A DNA stretch of 64,000 nt from Flavonifractor hominis (GCF_040095835.1 NZ_JBBMFT010000001.1:744001-808000), one strand, 5' to 3'. Counted from the stretch's first letter, positions 27,548-36,383 are shown. A program made the numbers and translations. The notes: generated from the sequence alone by a model not told the origin.

Positions 27548-27566
27548 CAATGTCAAGTGGTGAACT
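27548..27566 (+). repeat. IME left-end motif, internal copy
   Basis: CAATGTCAAGTGGTGAACT, 17 of 19 bases identical to the element tip at 22974-22992 and in the same orientation. It divides the exporter/TetR segment from the recombinase-bearing segment, as expected if two related elements joined end to end. The 27,460-27,718 interval holds no other feature that I can support. Confidence 0.6.
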
Positions 27567-27718
27567 CAATTTGTGTTGAGGAAAGATAGTTGGGTGAGAA
27601 TCTGGCGCAGCAGTTGAAAAATTCATGTTCCGATATTATACTGTCAGTTAGATGTTGCTAACTATTGGTATCAATCACTCATAGCGAAAAATCGGAAGTT
27701 GAAAGGGAGAATATTGCA

Positions 27719-28330
27719 ATGAACTTTTTTGAAAACACCCGTAAGCCGCAAGGCTTCGGCGGGAAACTGATGGCGAAGATGATGAACAGCGGCCACGCCA
27801 AGGTGTCGCAATGGGGATTCTCAAATATCTCCGCGAAGCCAGACGCTAAGGTGCTGGATGTCGGCTGCGGAGGCGGCGCAAATATTGCGACCTGGCTGGA
27901 CAAGTGCAGAAACGGTCATGTGACAGGACTAGACTATTCGGAGGTCAGTGTGGCAGAATCTCAAGAGCTGAACGCTGCTGCCATTAAGCAGGGAAAATGC
28001 AGGGTGCTTCAGGGCGATGTATCGGCGATTCCCTTTTCTGATGAGGTCTTTGATTATGTCTCCGCCTTTGAGACAGTTTATTTCTGGCCGGGTCTGAAAA
28101 AATGCTTTTCCGAGGTAAATCGCGTTCTGAAAAGCGGCGGAACATTTCTGATTTGTAACGAGAGCGATGGTACGAATGCCTCAGATGAAAAATGGACAAA
28201 GATAATCGGCGGTATGAAGATTTATAATCGTGATCAGCTTGTTGCTGCTTTAAAAGAAGCGGGTTTCACAGAGATAAAAACGTATATAAATGCCAAAAAA
28301 CATTGGATGTGTATTGCCGCAACAAAATAA
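27719..28330 (+). CDS. Class I SAM-dependent methyltransferase
   Basis: 203 residues. Motif I is VLDVGCGGGANIATWL (about 46-61); the acidic strand 2 follows (VTGLDYSEVSV), then QGDVSAIPFSDEVFDYV (motifs II/III), as in UbiE/Methyltransf_11 proteins. ATG 27719 follows AAAGGGAG; an upstream in-frame ATG gives only a non-conserved leader. It is a small-molecule methyltransferase by fold; the substrate is unknown. It lies just inside the internal end motif and is the first plus-strand cargo gene of the recombinase-bearing segment. Confidence 0.85.
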   Translation: MNFFENTRKPQGFGGKLMAKMMNSGHAKVSQWGFSNISAKPDAKVLDVGCGGGANIATWLDKCRNGHVTGLDYSEVSVAESQELNAAAIKQGKCRVLQGDVSAIPFSDEVFDYVSAFETVYFWPGLKKCFSEVNRVLKSGGTFLICNESDGTNASDEKWTKIIGGMKIYNRDQLVAALKEAGFTEIKTYINAKKHWMCIAATK

Positions 28331-28475
28331 ATGACTTCCAGTTTATCTGGAGTTGGACAATGTGAGAAATCGGGAATTTCGGAGGAAATCAACAATAAAC
28401 CATCAATTAGAAAAGGGACATTTAAATTTCCATTGTCGAAATATAAAATCAGGATTTGATAAGGAGAAACTGATT

Positions 28476-28700
28476 ATGAAGAGATGTATCAAAGGTGGTT
28501 TTTTAGTATTAGGTGGTGTTGTTGGCGTTGTAGGAATGATAATAGCAGCAATGCAAAATCCGTCAGTTGAGTGGGTAACACCACCTGGAAGAATGATAAT
28601 AAGCATTTTGGAAAACGGATTGTTGATTCCTACAGTTTTATTTCTTGTTCTCATTATTTGTGGATTGTATATTCTATTGACAGAAAGTAAAATAAATTAA
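28476..28700 (+). CDS. Small two-helix membrane protein
   Basis: 74 residues. Two hydrophobic segments: GGFLVLGGVVGVVGMIIAAM and NGLLIPTVLFLVLIICGLYI. The ATG at 28476 has AAGGAG eight bases upstream, while the longer in-frame extension has none. It follows the methyltransferase and ends in front of a shared terminator. No family is recognised. Confidence 0.6.
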   Translation: MKRCIKGGFLVLGGVVGVVGMIIAAMQNPSVEWVTPPGRMIISILENGLLIPTVLFLVLIICGLYILLTESKIN

Positions 28701-28706
28701 ATAAAT

Positions 28707-28741
28707 TAAAAAGCCCTTCCCCGGGAAATGAGAGAAGGGCT
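28707..28741. terminator. Bidirectional terminator between cargo and recombinase
   Basis: AGCCCTTC (28712-28719) pairs with GAAGGGCT (28734-28741). On the minus strand it is followed by TTTTT, ending the recombinase transcript. It also ends the plus-strand cargo genes. Confidence 0.8.
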
Positions 28742-28748
28742 GCCATGT

Positions 28749-30401
28749 TTATTCTGTTATCTCCGGTATCTCACCGACAAAGTTATAAACGATTCTGACT
28801 TCCTGTACTTTCTGTCCATCAATCTTTTTGACTTCTCCCACCAGAATTTTGCTGATGAGCCGGTTCAGCACCACTTCATCCAGTTCTTTAATGGCTGCAT
28901 AGTACCGGATTTCTTTGATGAAAGTGCGGACTTCATTTTCCTGTTCATCAGAGTGGCGCATCATCAACAGCAGGTCTTGCAGGCGCTTTTGGTTGGCTTC
29001 CTGCTCTTGTTCCAGTGTTGCTGTCAGCTTCATAAAACGCTGCTCAGTCAGGATTCCTTTTGCTTTATCGGTATATAGGCTCAGGAACACCTCATCAATT
29101 TCACGATTTCTGCTTTCCAGTCGTTGACATTCCTTCTGTGTCTGGGAGGCGTCCAGAAGATACCGGCGCTCCATCCGGCTGCTCAACCGCTGATAAAAAG
29201 CATCGGCATCTTTGAGCGCAGTCTTTGCCAGTTCCTGAATATCTTTCAGCACAAGGTTGTATAAATCTCTGGCTTCGATCTTGTGGCTGGTACAGGCGTT
29301 CTTGCCCAGCCTGTTGTAGGTCTGGCAGATATAATACGCCTTATCAATCGGTTCCCGCTGTTCGCCGGTAAAACGGTTCTTTCCGGTTCTGCCAACCTTT
29401 TCATACCGCATCTGCATGGACTTTCCGCAAGTCTCACAATAAATGATACCGTGGAACAGGTTATAAAAGGGGCAGGAGTTGCCCTTCATAATGGTTGGTC
29501 TACGGTCAATGATTTCCTGCACCTGCTCCCATTCTTCCGGGGAGATGATTGCTTCATGGCAATCCTCGATAATTTCCCAGTCCTCACGAGGGATAATGTC
29601 ATAGGTGTTGGAGCGAATCCCTTTCTGATGTGTCCGGCAGACTAGATGTGCGCCCTTATAAAAGGGATTCCGCAGGATATGGCTGATTCTTGCACTTCCC
29701 CATGAATAGTAATTTACATCACATTCTGTGTTGCTTTTTACTCTGGTGATCGGGACTTTATCATCCATGAGCTGCTTTGCAATCCGCATACATCCCCAGC
29801 CATCCAGCGCCATATCATAGATTTTTCGGATTACCGGTGCTGTCTCAGGGTCACGGATCAAATGCCCCTTATCCTCCGGGTCACGCATCAAACCGAGGGG
29901 CGGCTGCCCACCACAAAACTTCCCCTGCCGGGAACGGGTCATACGCCCTGCCAGCACCTTTTTGGAAATATCCCGGCTGTACATATCGTTCAGGATATTC
30001 TTAAACGGCGTAATGTCCATTTCCTGACGGGTCAGGCTGTCCACTCCGTCTGTAATGGCAATATAGCGTACATTGTGTTTTGGGAAAAAGATTTCGATAT
30101 AGCTGCCAGCTTCGATATAATTTCTGCCCAGTCTGGACAGGTCTTTGGTGATAACGCAGCCGATCTTTCCCGCCTCAATATCGGCAATCATGCGCTGAAA
30201 AGAAGGGCGGTTGAAATTGCGGCCTGTATAACCGTCATCCACATAATACTCATACTGGAACATTCCGTTTTTTTCGGCAAAGTCCCGGAGCATAAGTTTC
30301 TGGTTGCTGATGCTCATGCTCTCATTATCGCCGCCATCCTCCAGAGAGATACGGCAATAAAGGGCTGTGATTTTCTGATTAACCTGTTTTTTCCTGCTCA
30401 T
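28749..30401 (-). CDS. Large serine recombinase (TnpX/TndX type)
   Basis: 550 residues. The catalytic domain begins ALYCRISLEDGG with the nucleophilic Ser at about residue 18, and contains DDGYTGRNFNRPSF and KDLSRLGRNY with the catalytic arginines. A recombinase domain (about 180-280) and a zinc-ribbon (CETCGKSM and a CxxH pair, about 335-395) follow, then a coiled coil. The size and layout match large serine integrases of Clostridial mobilizable transposons. It most likely excises and inserts the IME at GA dinucleotides. GAAGGAG precedes the ATG. Confidence 0.93.
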   Translation of the reverse strand: MSRKKQVNQKITALYCRISLEDGGDNESMSISNQKLMLRDFAEKNGMFQYEYYVDDGYTGRNFNRPSFQRMIADIEAGKIGCVITKDLSRLGRNYIEAGSYIEIFFPKHNVRYIAITDGVDSLTRQEMDITPFKNILNDMYSRDISKKVLAGRMTRSRQGKFCGGQPPLGLMRDPEDKGHLIRDPETAPVIRKIYDMALDGWGCMRIAKQLMDDKVPITRVKSNTECDVNYYSWGSARISHILRNPFYKGAHLVCRTHQKGIRSNTYDIIPREDWEIIEDCHEAIISPEEWEQVQEIIDRRPTIMKGNSCPFYNLFHGIIYCETCGKSMQMRYEKVGRTGKNRFTGEQREPIDKAYYICQTYNRLGKNACTSHKIEARDLYNLVLKDIQELAKTALKDADAFYQRLSSRMERRYLLDASQTQKECQRLESRNREIDEVFLSLYTDKAKGILTEQRFMKLTATLEQEQEANQKRLQDLLLMMRHSDEQENEVRTFIKEIRYYAAIKELDEVVLNRLISKILVGEVKKIDGQKVQEVRIVYNFVGEIPEITE

Positions 30402-30415
30402 AGTGTTCTCCTTCT

Positions 30416-30432
30416 ATGAACAGGGACACGAT
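30416..30432 (-). repeat. 17-base inverted repeat, copy next to the recombinase gene
   Basis: ATGAACAGGGACACGAT is the exact reverse complement of 37395-37411, which lies about 45 bases inside the right tip of the IME. It also takes part in a local hairpin (CAGGGACA at 30421 with TGTCCCTG at 30448-30455), which may end the small gene at 30473. A recombinase-binding role is possible. Confidence 0.45.
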
Positions 30433-30472
30433 ATCATTATAATACCATGTCCCTGTCCATGATTCAACTGCC

Positions 30473-30640
30473 TTACGCCGCTTTCTGTGCCATTTCCCGA
30501 TGCTCCAACCATTCCTCGAAGTGTTCGCAGGTCTGACGCTCGATCAGCTGCTCAAAGGCTTCTCGCATGGTTTTGTCCCCGGAAAACTCACGAACCACTA
30601 CAAACTGGACTTTTTTATTCTGCTTCTTGTTTTTCTCCAT
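30473..30640 (-). CDS. Small conserved-looking IME protein (55 residues)
   Basis: An open frame from ATG 30640 begins MEKNKKQNKKVQFVVVREFS and is followed by REAFEQLIERQTCEHFEEWL. A basic start and an amphipathic helix are visible. It lies just upstream of the recombinase, in the same direction. No motif is recognised; it may be a recombination directionality factor or a regulator, but that is only a guess from position. Confidence 0.5.
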   Translation of the reverse strand: MEKNKKQNKKVQFVVVREFSGDKTMREAFEQLIERQTCEHFEEWLEHREMAQKAA

Positions 30641-30678
30641 AGGCTATCTCCATAGAATAGTGGATCAGACGGTGGCTG

Positions 30679-31000
30679 CGGCAACGAAGTCCGGCAACGG
30701 ACATCAAAAAACCTGTAAACTACCGTCTGACCTTGATTTCTTACTTTTCAAATTTTCTTGTAAAATCTCGTTGCTTTCGTTGCCGGAAACATAGATAGAT
30801 CATAAAAGCCCTTTATTCACGGACTTTTTCTATATCAAAACCATAGATTTACCAGCAACGAACCCGGCAACCAACCGGCAACCATCCCGGAAACAGACCG
30901 TCCTTGTCAGGCGATCCACTCCTTCGGAAGTTCCAGCTGGCGGCATTCTTCCTCACTCAGTTCCACAAATCCACCTTCGTTGCCGGGCAGTTCGTTGCCG
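30679..31000. repeat. Iteron-like heptamers CGGCAAC/GTTGCCG
   Basis: Seven exact copies of CGGCAAC occur in about 320 bases: plus strand at 30679, 30692, 30865 and 30876; minus strand at 30779, 30979 and 30994. Several extra near-copies (CAGCAACG, CGTTGC) lie among them. Four lie in the non-coding stretch downstream of the VapE-like gene and two inside its last codons. The 266-base gap at 30641-30906 holds nothing else clear. Clusters like this beside a replication gene commonly mark an origin. Confidence 0.5.
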
Positions 31001-32313
31001 GAAGTGTCCCGTTCCCAGCCCTTTTGTCTGCCATATCCGGCGAACATCCGGGGATTGGAAAAAGGCTTCCAGCCAGTCACGACTGTGTTCATGATCTCGT
31101 TAATATTGTGCAGCTGCCACCGCTTCGGCTCATCAAAGGTGTGTCCCAGTGCCTCCTTGAACAGTTGTTTGGAGCAGACCATGTTTCCGGTGTAGTGTTC
31201 CAGAAATCCCTGTATCTGTCCGGCTTCGGTGTCCTCCGGCATGAAGTCTTTCTGCACCTCCACCAGTTGACACTGGATGGACTTGCTGAATTTCATGGAA
31301 TATTTGCCGCTGTGGTAAATGCTCATAGCTTCTGCCCATACCTGCAACAGATACGCTCTGGAAGCGTCCTCGTCCTCCAAAATGTGAACCTCTGCATTCT
31401 CCGGGTAAATCATGATTGGGAGAAAGCGCCGGTTCCCGGCTCGATCCAGCGGCAGGAAGTCCAGCGTATTCGAGGAACCACCGAACACACACTGCCGAAG
31501 CCGGTCTTTAGGCTGAGATTCATAAGGTGTCCGGTAGGTTTCCTTCTGTCGGCTGATAAAGGAGCGGATTTCTTCAATGCTTTTTGCGCTGCTAGTGGCA
31601 AGCATCTCTGACATCTCGATGATCCAGTGACCTTGCAGCTTTTGGAATACCCGGTCGTCATCCAGCTTTTTTAAGTCATCAGAGAACCATTCGTCCCGGA
31701 TTGCCAGCAGCCGGAAGAAGGTGGACTTTCCGGCACCCTGACCGCCCACCAAACAAAGCATTTCCTCATATTTGGAACCGGGACGGAATACCCGGCGTAT
31801 AGCACCCAGCAGAAAATGTTTCAGCATTTCTTCCACATAGTCACTTTCATCAGCACCAAGAAAATGGTGCAGACAGGATCGGATGCGTGGTGTACCGTCC
31901 CAGACAAGGCTGTTCAGCACATCCTGAATCGGATGGTAACAGTTTTCGTTTGCTACGATGGAAAGTGCAGCCGTAATCTTTTTCTCACTGGTCAACTCAT
32001 AATTTTTCTCAAAATAGAGGAGAAGATATTTCACATCAGTATCCGTCAGGGCACTGGTATTCCTGCGCCAGCCTAAATCCTGCACAATGTCCACCCTGTC
32101 TGTCAGGAGATTGAGCCGGACGGCATCCCGCAGGAGTGGATCGCAGCAGAACACAATCCGGCAGTTGTCGATGGTGTTGGCTGTTTTCCCCTTGTCGGTA
32201 ACAGAAAGTCTCTGCCGCACCTCATCAACGCTCTGTTCTGGCACTATGGCTTCGGCTGCGCTCATCACAGCCTGCTGGGTGGCTGGCGGTAAACTCTGAT
32301 ATTCGCTGTTCAA
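30907..32313 (-). CDS. VapE-like P-loop replication protein
   Basis: 468 residues. The conserved VapE/virulence-associated-E core is present: Walker A GGQGAGKSTFF (about 190), followed by WIIEMSEM and the NRRFLPI segment. These proteins act as superfamily-3-like helicases in phage satellites and mobile elements. The frame starts with TTG 32313 behind GAGGTGAGG and overlaps the CHC2 gene by 89 bases; a later ATG at 32265 would shorten the overlap. With the CHC2 gene it makes a primase-helicase pair. The last codons lie in the heptamer repeat cluster. Confidence 0.85.
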   Translation of the reverse strand: MNSEYQSLPPATQQAVMSAAEAIVPEQSVDEVRQRLSVTDKGKTANTIDNCRIVFCCDPLLRDAVRLNLLTDRVDIVQDLGWRRNTSALTDTDVKYLLLYFEKNYELTSEKKITAALSIVANENCYHPIQDVLNSLVWDGTPRIRSCLHHFLGADESDYVEEMLKHFLLGAIRRVFRPGSKYEEMLCLVGGQGAGKSTFFRLLAIRDEWFSDDLKKLDDDRVFQKLQGHWIIEMSEMLATSSAKSIEEIRSFISRQKETYRTPYESQPKDRLRQCVFGGSSNTLDFLPLDRAGNRRFLPIMIYPENAEVHILEDEDASRAYLLQVWAEAMSIYHSGKYSMKFSKSIQCQLVEVQKDFMPEDTEAGQIQGFLEHYTGNMVCSKQLFKEALGHTFDEPKRWQLHNINEIMNTVVTGWKPFSNPRMFAGYGRQKGWERDTSGNELPGNEGGFVELSEEECRQLELPKEWIA

Positions 32314-32869
32314 TTTTCCTCACCTCTTTTCCATACTCAGCAACTACAATAGCTCGTTCTTCTATGCTATCAGACAGAAGAAGATCCAGCAGATATTCGA
32401 TATATGGCTGCCTGTGCAGAGCCTCCACAAACAAAGGATTCCAGTCTTCCTCTGGCTGTTTGGGCGCATATTCTTCTTTCCATCGTTCCAGCAAACGCAG
32501 GTAGTCGCACAGCACCCGAAAGCATTTCTGCTCTGCCTGCCGGTATCGCATTTCCTCGCTGATTTTTCTTTTGATCACTCTCTTTTGTGGCGGATCGTGG
32601 CCTTTGCGGTCAAAGCTGATTGAGAAGTCGTCTGCCAGCTTTAAGGCAGCTTCTTTACTGCTTAGTCCAAAAAGACGGGAAGTGAAATCAATCACATCTC
32701 CATCTGCCTGACAGGCAAAACAATGGAACCGTCTGTCCACCTTCATGCTGGGATTCTTGTCATTGTGAAACGGGCAGACTGTCATGCCATGACGGCTGAC
32801 CTGAATGCCGTACATCTCTGCCGCCTGTCGGGTGGTCAGGTTCTGTTTGACCGCTTCAAATACATTCAT
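32225..32869 (-). CDS. CHC2 zinc-finger primase-type protein
   Basis: 214 residues. The DnaG-type zinc finger is visible: CPFHNDKNPSMKV (about 32-44) and RFHCFACQADGDVIDF (about 47-62). The toprim catalytic part of DnaG is missing, as in many mobile-element primases that work with a VapE partner. The C-terminus overlaps the VapE-like frame and may be less conserved. ATG 32869 starts the short operon. Confidence 0.85.
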   Translation of the reverse strand: MNVFEAVKQNLTTRQAAEMYGIQVSRHGMTVCPFHNDKNPSMKVDRRFHCFACQADGDVIDFTSRLFGLSSKEAALKLADDFSISFDRKGHDPPQKRVIKRKISEEMRYRQAEQKCFRVLCDYLRLLERWKEEYAPKQPEEDWNPLFVEALHRQPYIEYLLDLLLSDSIEERAIVVAEYGKEVRKIEQRISEFTASHPAGCDERSRSHSARTER

Positions 32870-32933
32870 TGCATCTTCCTTTCAGGGAACTAAAAAGACA
32901 CCTGACATTTTCACAATGAAAACGGCAAGTGCC

Positions 32934-34166
32934 TTACAGTTCCATATTCTGTTTTTTCTGTTTCTCCTGTGCCTGCTTTTCACTGTCTTTTTTCCGTTGC
33001 TCCTCCATTCCTCGACGCAGCGCTTCCACAATGGAAGGCTTTGTCTGTTTTTTGATTTCTTCTGTGATAGACTTCTTCTTATCCGCATGAAGCAGCACAG
33101 CCTTCATTTTTTCCAGTGTGGACTGCATTGCTTTTCGGATTCTGCGTACCACACCATCCAGCCTTGCCACTGCATAGTCCCGTTCCTTTTTAGGTGCTTT
33201 TCGCTCTGGGGATTGCAGCCATACTTTGGTGTCCTCGATCATATCAATATCTTCCTGATGGGTCATGGTTTTTACCTCGTCTGTTACCAATTCCACCGCC
33301 TTGTCATAAGCAACGCTGGACACCTCATCAATCAGATTGTCCACATCCTCAATTTTAAGCGTCAATTCTTCCAGCTTTTGTCCCTGCGCCGCCAGCTGCT
33401 CCTTTTGCTTCATCAGGATATAATCCTGCTTTTCCAGATACGCCCGCCCACCATAGGATGGTTCCTGCTCCAGATGCACCCCATGCTTGTGGCTGATGTC
33501 AAAAAGCATTGTCCGGCATACTGCATCAAAAGTCTGTTTTCGATTATTGTGTTTGCCCTTGGGCTTACTCGGATCAGGCAATTCAACCCCCAGTTCCTCC
33601 AGCGCCTTTTCCTGCTGGGGACACAGCTCCCCATACCGGTTTTTACAGTCAAACACATGGCGCTCATGGATGTGGGGTGTGCCCTCATCCAGATGCAGCG
33701 CCCAGTCCAGAATGTGGATATGGGAACCAAAGCGCCGTTCAAACTCCTCGTAAAATTCGCTGACAATGAGTGCCAAAGTACCCGGTGGAACGGATTCTTC
33801 TATGGTGCCAATCTGGTAGATACTTTCCTCTGGGCAGGTCTTGTTATTTTTCAACAGATCATCTACAGTGCGGTTGCGCTCGGTGTGCCGGGTTTTCTCG
33901 TTCCGGGCATTCTGGGCATCCACATGATCGGAATAATGCTCATAGTAATACATCCTCTCAATTTCCTCAAAACTGAAATCCGGTTGCTCAGGGCTTTCCC
34001 GAAAGTCGTGGGTTGTAAAGCCCCGGTAACAGTCCCAGTACACATTTTGTCTGGCACGCTCAGCGTCAATGTGTTCGCTGTTTTCCACATCGAACCGACG
34101 GTCATTGTGCCGGGGATTGTAAGTGCCATGCTTCCCAGATCGTCCATTGTGTCTTGTTAATTTCAA
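32934..34166 (-). CDS. MobV/Pre-like relaxase of the IME
   Basis: 410 residues. The relaxase core has a His-rich metal motif, LDEGTPHIHERHVF (about 160-173), the HxDxxTPHxH pattern of MobV/Pre enzymes. Residues about 240-300 form a coiled coil and the C-terminus is highly charged. The start is TTG 34166 with AAGGAGG eight bases upstream. It would nick the IME at its oriT and let it travel through the conjugation machinery of an ICE. A helper ICE is present here, but its coupling protein is the gene this IME disrupted. Confidence 0.82.
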   Translation of the reverse strand: MKLTRHNGRSGKHGTYNPRHNDRRFDVENSEHIDAERARQNVYWDCYRGFTTHDFRESPEQPDFSFEEIERMYYYEHYSDHVDAQNARNEKTRHTERNRTVDDLLKNNKTCPEESIYQIGTIEESVPPGTLALIVSEFYEEFERRFGSHIHILDWALHLDEGTPHIHERHVFDCKNRYGELCPQQEKALEELGVELPDPSKPKGKHNNRKQTFDAVCRTMLFDISHKHGVHLEQEPSYGGRAYLEKQDYILMKQKEQLAAQGQKLEELTLKIEDVDNLIDEVSSVAYDKAVELVTDEVKTMTHQEDIDMIEDTKVWLQSPERKAPKKERDYAVARLDGVVRRIRKAMQSTLEKMKAVLLHADKKKSITEEIKKQTKPSIVEALRRGMEEQRKKDSEKQAQEKQKKQNMEL

Positions 34167-34592
34167 ACATTTTTCCTCCTTCCTGCAAAGATGTTCCGGG
34201 CTGGGGAGGGCGGCAAAGCCGCCAGACCTGCGAGGTTTTGCGTCAGGTAATAACCCAGTACGAGTTGACGCAAAGCATCAACTCTCCCTGGGCAAGGCGT
34301 TTCACCCTTGACCCGATGGGGCGGCTGCCCTCAACCCGCCAATGGGCGTTGCCCCTTGACCCCAGCAGTGCGCTGCCGCCCCTGCACCCCGGCACAAAGG
34401 ACTGGCTGCCCTCTGTACTCCCGCACCGGCGAAGCTGGCTTTCACCGCAGAAGCGGTTTTTGCCAGTTTCGCCGGCTCCGTATCCGTACATTTACGCCCA
34501 TAGTCGAGAAGTGGATACAGAATACGCCTGCGGGAATTGCCGATCAAAACAGCGGGTGCAGACCCGATATTTTTTCGTAAATCGCCCTCATT
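34167..34592. other. Non-coding region upstream of the IME relaxase; candidate oriT at 34237-34284
   Basis: No supported gene. Nested inverted repeats occur at TTTGCGTCA (34237-34245)/TGACGCAAA (34266-34274) and at GAGTTGA (34263-34269)/TCAACTC (34278-34284). Such structures directly upstream of a relaxase gene are the usual place for an origin of transfer. The rest is GC-rich with repeated GGGC/GCCC blocks. The nick site cannot be named from sequence alone. Confidence 0.45.
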
Positions 34593-34898
34593 TTAAGCGA
34601 TTTTTTCTTCTGTCTGTATGACCTGAAAGCCATGCTCTTTTGCGTACTCCCTTGCAGCTGCCAGCCGTTCTTCGCTGTACGGCGGCACCAGCCGGATCGA
34701 AAGTCGGGACTTGTCCAGTACATAGGTCACGCTGCCTTCCGGCGTACTGCGTTCCAAGCGGCACAGCAGAGGGTACTTCCGGCTGAAATCTGCAAGCCTG
34801 CGCTTCAAGCTGGCATTAAAGGTGTAGATACTGGCAATCGTCTCGCCCTCATTCCAGTTGATGATGGTTTCTTTTTCATATTTAGACAGCTTCCTCAT
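34593..34898 (-). CDS. Hypothetical IME protein (101 residues)
   Basis: Starts MRKLSKYEKETIINWNEGE with GGAGG six bases before ATG 34898. It contains TIASIYTFNASLKRRLADFS and ends EHGFQVIQTEEKIA. The first 60 residues look like a compact alpha/beta fold found in many mobilizable transposons, but I cannot name the family. It overlaps the neighbouring gene by 17 bases, so the two are coupled. Confidence 0.6.
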   Translation of the reverse strand: MRKLSKYEKETIINWNEGETIASIYTFNASLKRRLADFSRKYPLLCRLERSTPEGSVTYVLDKSRLSIRLVPPYSEERLAAAREYAKEHGFQVIQTEEKIA

Positions 34899-35175
34899 AC
34901 AGTTCCTCCTCATAATCGGTGTTTGCTTTCAGCGCACGCAGACTGCGTCTAATCCGGCGATATTCGTCCATCTCCATACGCAGATGATGGTAAAAGGCTT
35001 CGTACCACCTTTCCTCTGTCTCTGTCTCAATTTTACGAGCAAGATGAAGCATCTGGCTTTTCGCCTCCGGGTCAACAGTCAATGCTATCAGCCATTTCAG
35101 CCTTGTCACTGTGTTGTGATGGCTGGGACAGCCGTAGGCGTAAAGAATTTTCTTTTCCTTCATATTCAGTTTCAT
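34882..35175 (-). CDS. Hypothetical helical IME protein (97 residues)
   Basis: Starts MKLNMKEKKILYAYGCPSHH behind GGAGG nine bases upstream. The second half is strongly charged and helical (ETETEERWYEAFYHHLRMEM). It is transcribed just before the 101-residue protein. No family recognised; it may be a small DNA-binding or relaxase accessory protein. Confidence 0.6.
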   Translation of the reverse strand: MKLNMKEKKILYAYGCPSHHNTVTRLKWLIALTVDPEAKSQMLHLARKIETETEERWYEAFYHHLRMEMDEYRRIRRSLRALKANTDYEEELYEEAV

Positions 35176-35459
35176 AATGATCTACCTCCATTTCTTTGCT
35201 GCGGAGCCATGCGCCCCGCATGATAAACTTGTTTTCTGTCCGCCGTTCTGCCTGCAAGCCGATCCTGCCCGGAATTTTCCCGGCGTATTGTCCTCTTTGG
35301 TGCGCTCTTATCATGGCGTCACTTTCCCGGAGGTCATACCCCTTGCAGCCGGTCATTCGATTTTCAAGGTTCAGTGCCTGTTGACAAGAACTATCTTACC
35401 GAAAAAAACAGCCTTCTCCCGTATATGCAAGAGGTTGGAAAAATCCGAAAAACCGCCAT
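35176..35459. other. Gap with only a doubtful minus-strand remnant
   Basis: About 280 bases. A minus-strand frame could be read through here (GYDLRESDAMIRAHQRGQYA) but it has no ribosome site and runs over 100 bases into the next gene. It may be the decayed start of a former gene. No RNA structure stands out. Confidence 0.3.
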
Positions 35460-35489
35460 ATTTCCACGCTTTTGGAAATGTGTTATAAT
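35460..35489 (+). promoter_or_regulatory. Promoter and operator of the XRE regulator
   Basis: TATAAT at 35484-35489 is preceded by TG one base before it (extended -10) and by TTTCCA 17 bases upstream as a weak -35. ATTTCCA (35460-35466) and TGGAAAT (35473-35479) form a 7-bp palindrome over the -35 and spacer. The XRE protein probably represses itself here. Confidence 0.65.
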
Positions 35490-35533
35490 GGACGACAAGA
35501 GCAGGATTTATCCTGAGGAAAGGGGGCATCTCT

Positions 35534-36379
35534 ATGTACACAAAACTATCGCCGCAGGAACGGCTGAAAGATTTACGGGTAGTCGATAAGCACCTGACAC
35601 TGGAACAGCTGGAAGCGCAGACCGGTCTGTCTAAGGCGGCGTTGGGGAATTACGAACGGAAAGAACAGGACATCAGTGCCTTTGCCATCGCAACACTGGC
35701 GAAATTTTACGGGGTGTCCACCGACTACCTGATGGGTCTGACGGAAAATAAAAATCACCCAAACGCGGAGCTTCAGGCTCTGCATTTGAGTGATGATATG
35801 GTTGCATTATTAAGCAGCGGAAAGATTAACAACCGCCTGCTTTGTGAACTGGCGACCCATCCGAATTTTTTACGGCTGATGGTTGATATGGAAATCTTTA
35901 TTGACCGGATCGCTGATATGCGGGTGAACCAGATGAATCTGATTCTGGAAGCTACCCGGCAGACCATTCTGAAAGAACACGCACCGGGAGAAAATGATCT
36001 GTATATGCGGACGCTGGAACTGGGGCAGGTACAGGAGAACGATTTTTACAGCCATATCCTCCATGATGATCTGGACAGCATTGTCCGGGATATACGGGAA
36101 GCTCATTTGAAAGACAAAACCACAGCCGACCCACAGCCAACACTGGATGAGGTCAAAGAGAATTTTGAACAGGCCATACAGATGGGGACCGACACAGAAG
36201 CTATGATCCATGAGTTCTGTGATAAAATGCAGATTCCTTTTGAAAAAATTTCATCCGAGGACTTTTCGGCTTTTCTGCGGATACTGAACCTGTCCAAACT
36301 GCTTAAAAACCCAAATAATATGCGGGGCAAAACCAAACCACAGCCGTATTATATGCCCCCAAAGAAGAAGCGCAAGTAG
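35534..36379 (+). CDS. XRE-family (Cro/CI-like) regulator of the IME
   Basis: 281 residues. The helix-turn-helix occupies about 7-65 (LKDLRVVDKHLTLEQLEAQT, then LSKAALGNYERKE and IATLAKFYGVSTDYLMGL). The long C-terminal part is helical and unlike CI peptidase domains, so control is probably not by self-cleavage. It is transcribed opposite to the mobilization genes. A phage-like repressor of IME replication or excision is the likely role. RBS AGGAAAGGGGG precedes the ATG. Confidence 0.85.
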   Translation: MYTKLSPQERLKDLRVVDKHLTLEQLEAQTGLSKAALGNYERKEQDISAFAIATLAKFYGVSTDYLMGLTENKNHPNAELQALHLSDDMVALLSSGKINNRLLCELATHPNFLRLMVDMEIFIDRIADMRVNQMNLILEATRQTILKEHAPGENDLYMRTLELGQVQENDFYSHILHDDLDSIVRDIREAHLKDKTTADPQPTLDEVKENFEQAIQMGTDTEAMIHEFCDKMQIPFEKISSEDFSAFLRILNLSKLLKNPNNMRGKTKPQPYYMPPKKKRK

Positions 36380-36383
36380 AGAA

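Noticed and set aside
35072..35356. A minus-strand frame upstream of the 97-residue IME protein
   Set aside because: Overlaps that gene by about 100 bases and lacks a ribosome site; at best a decayed remnant.
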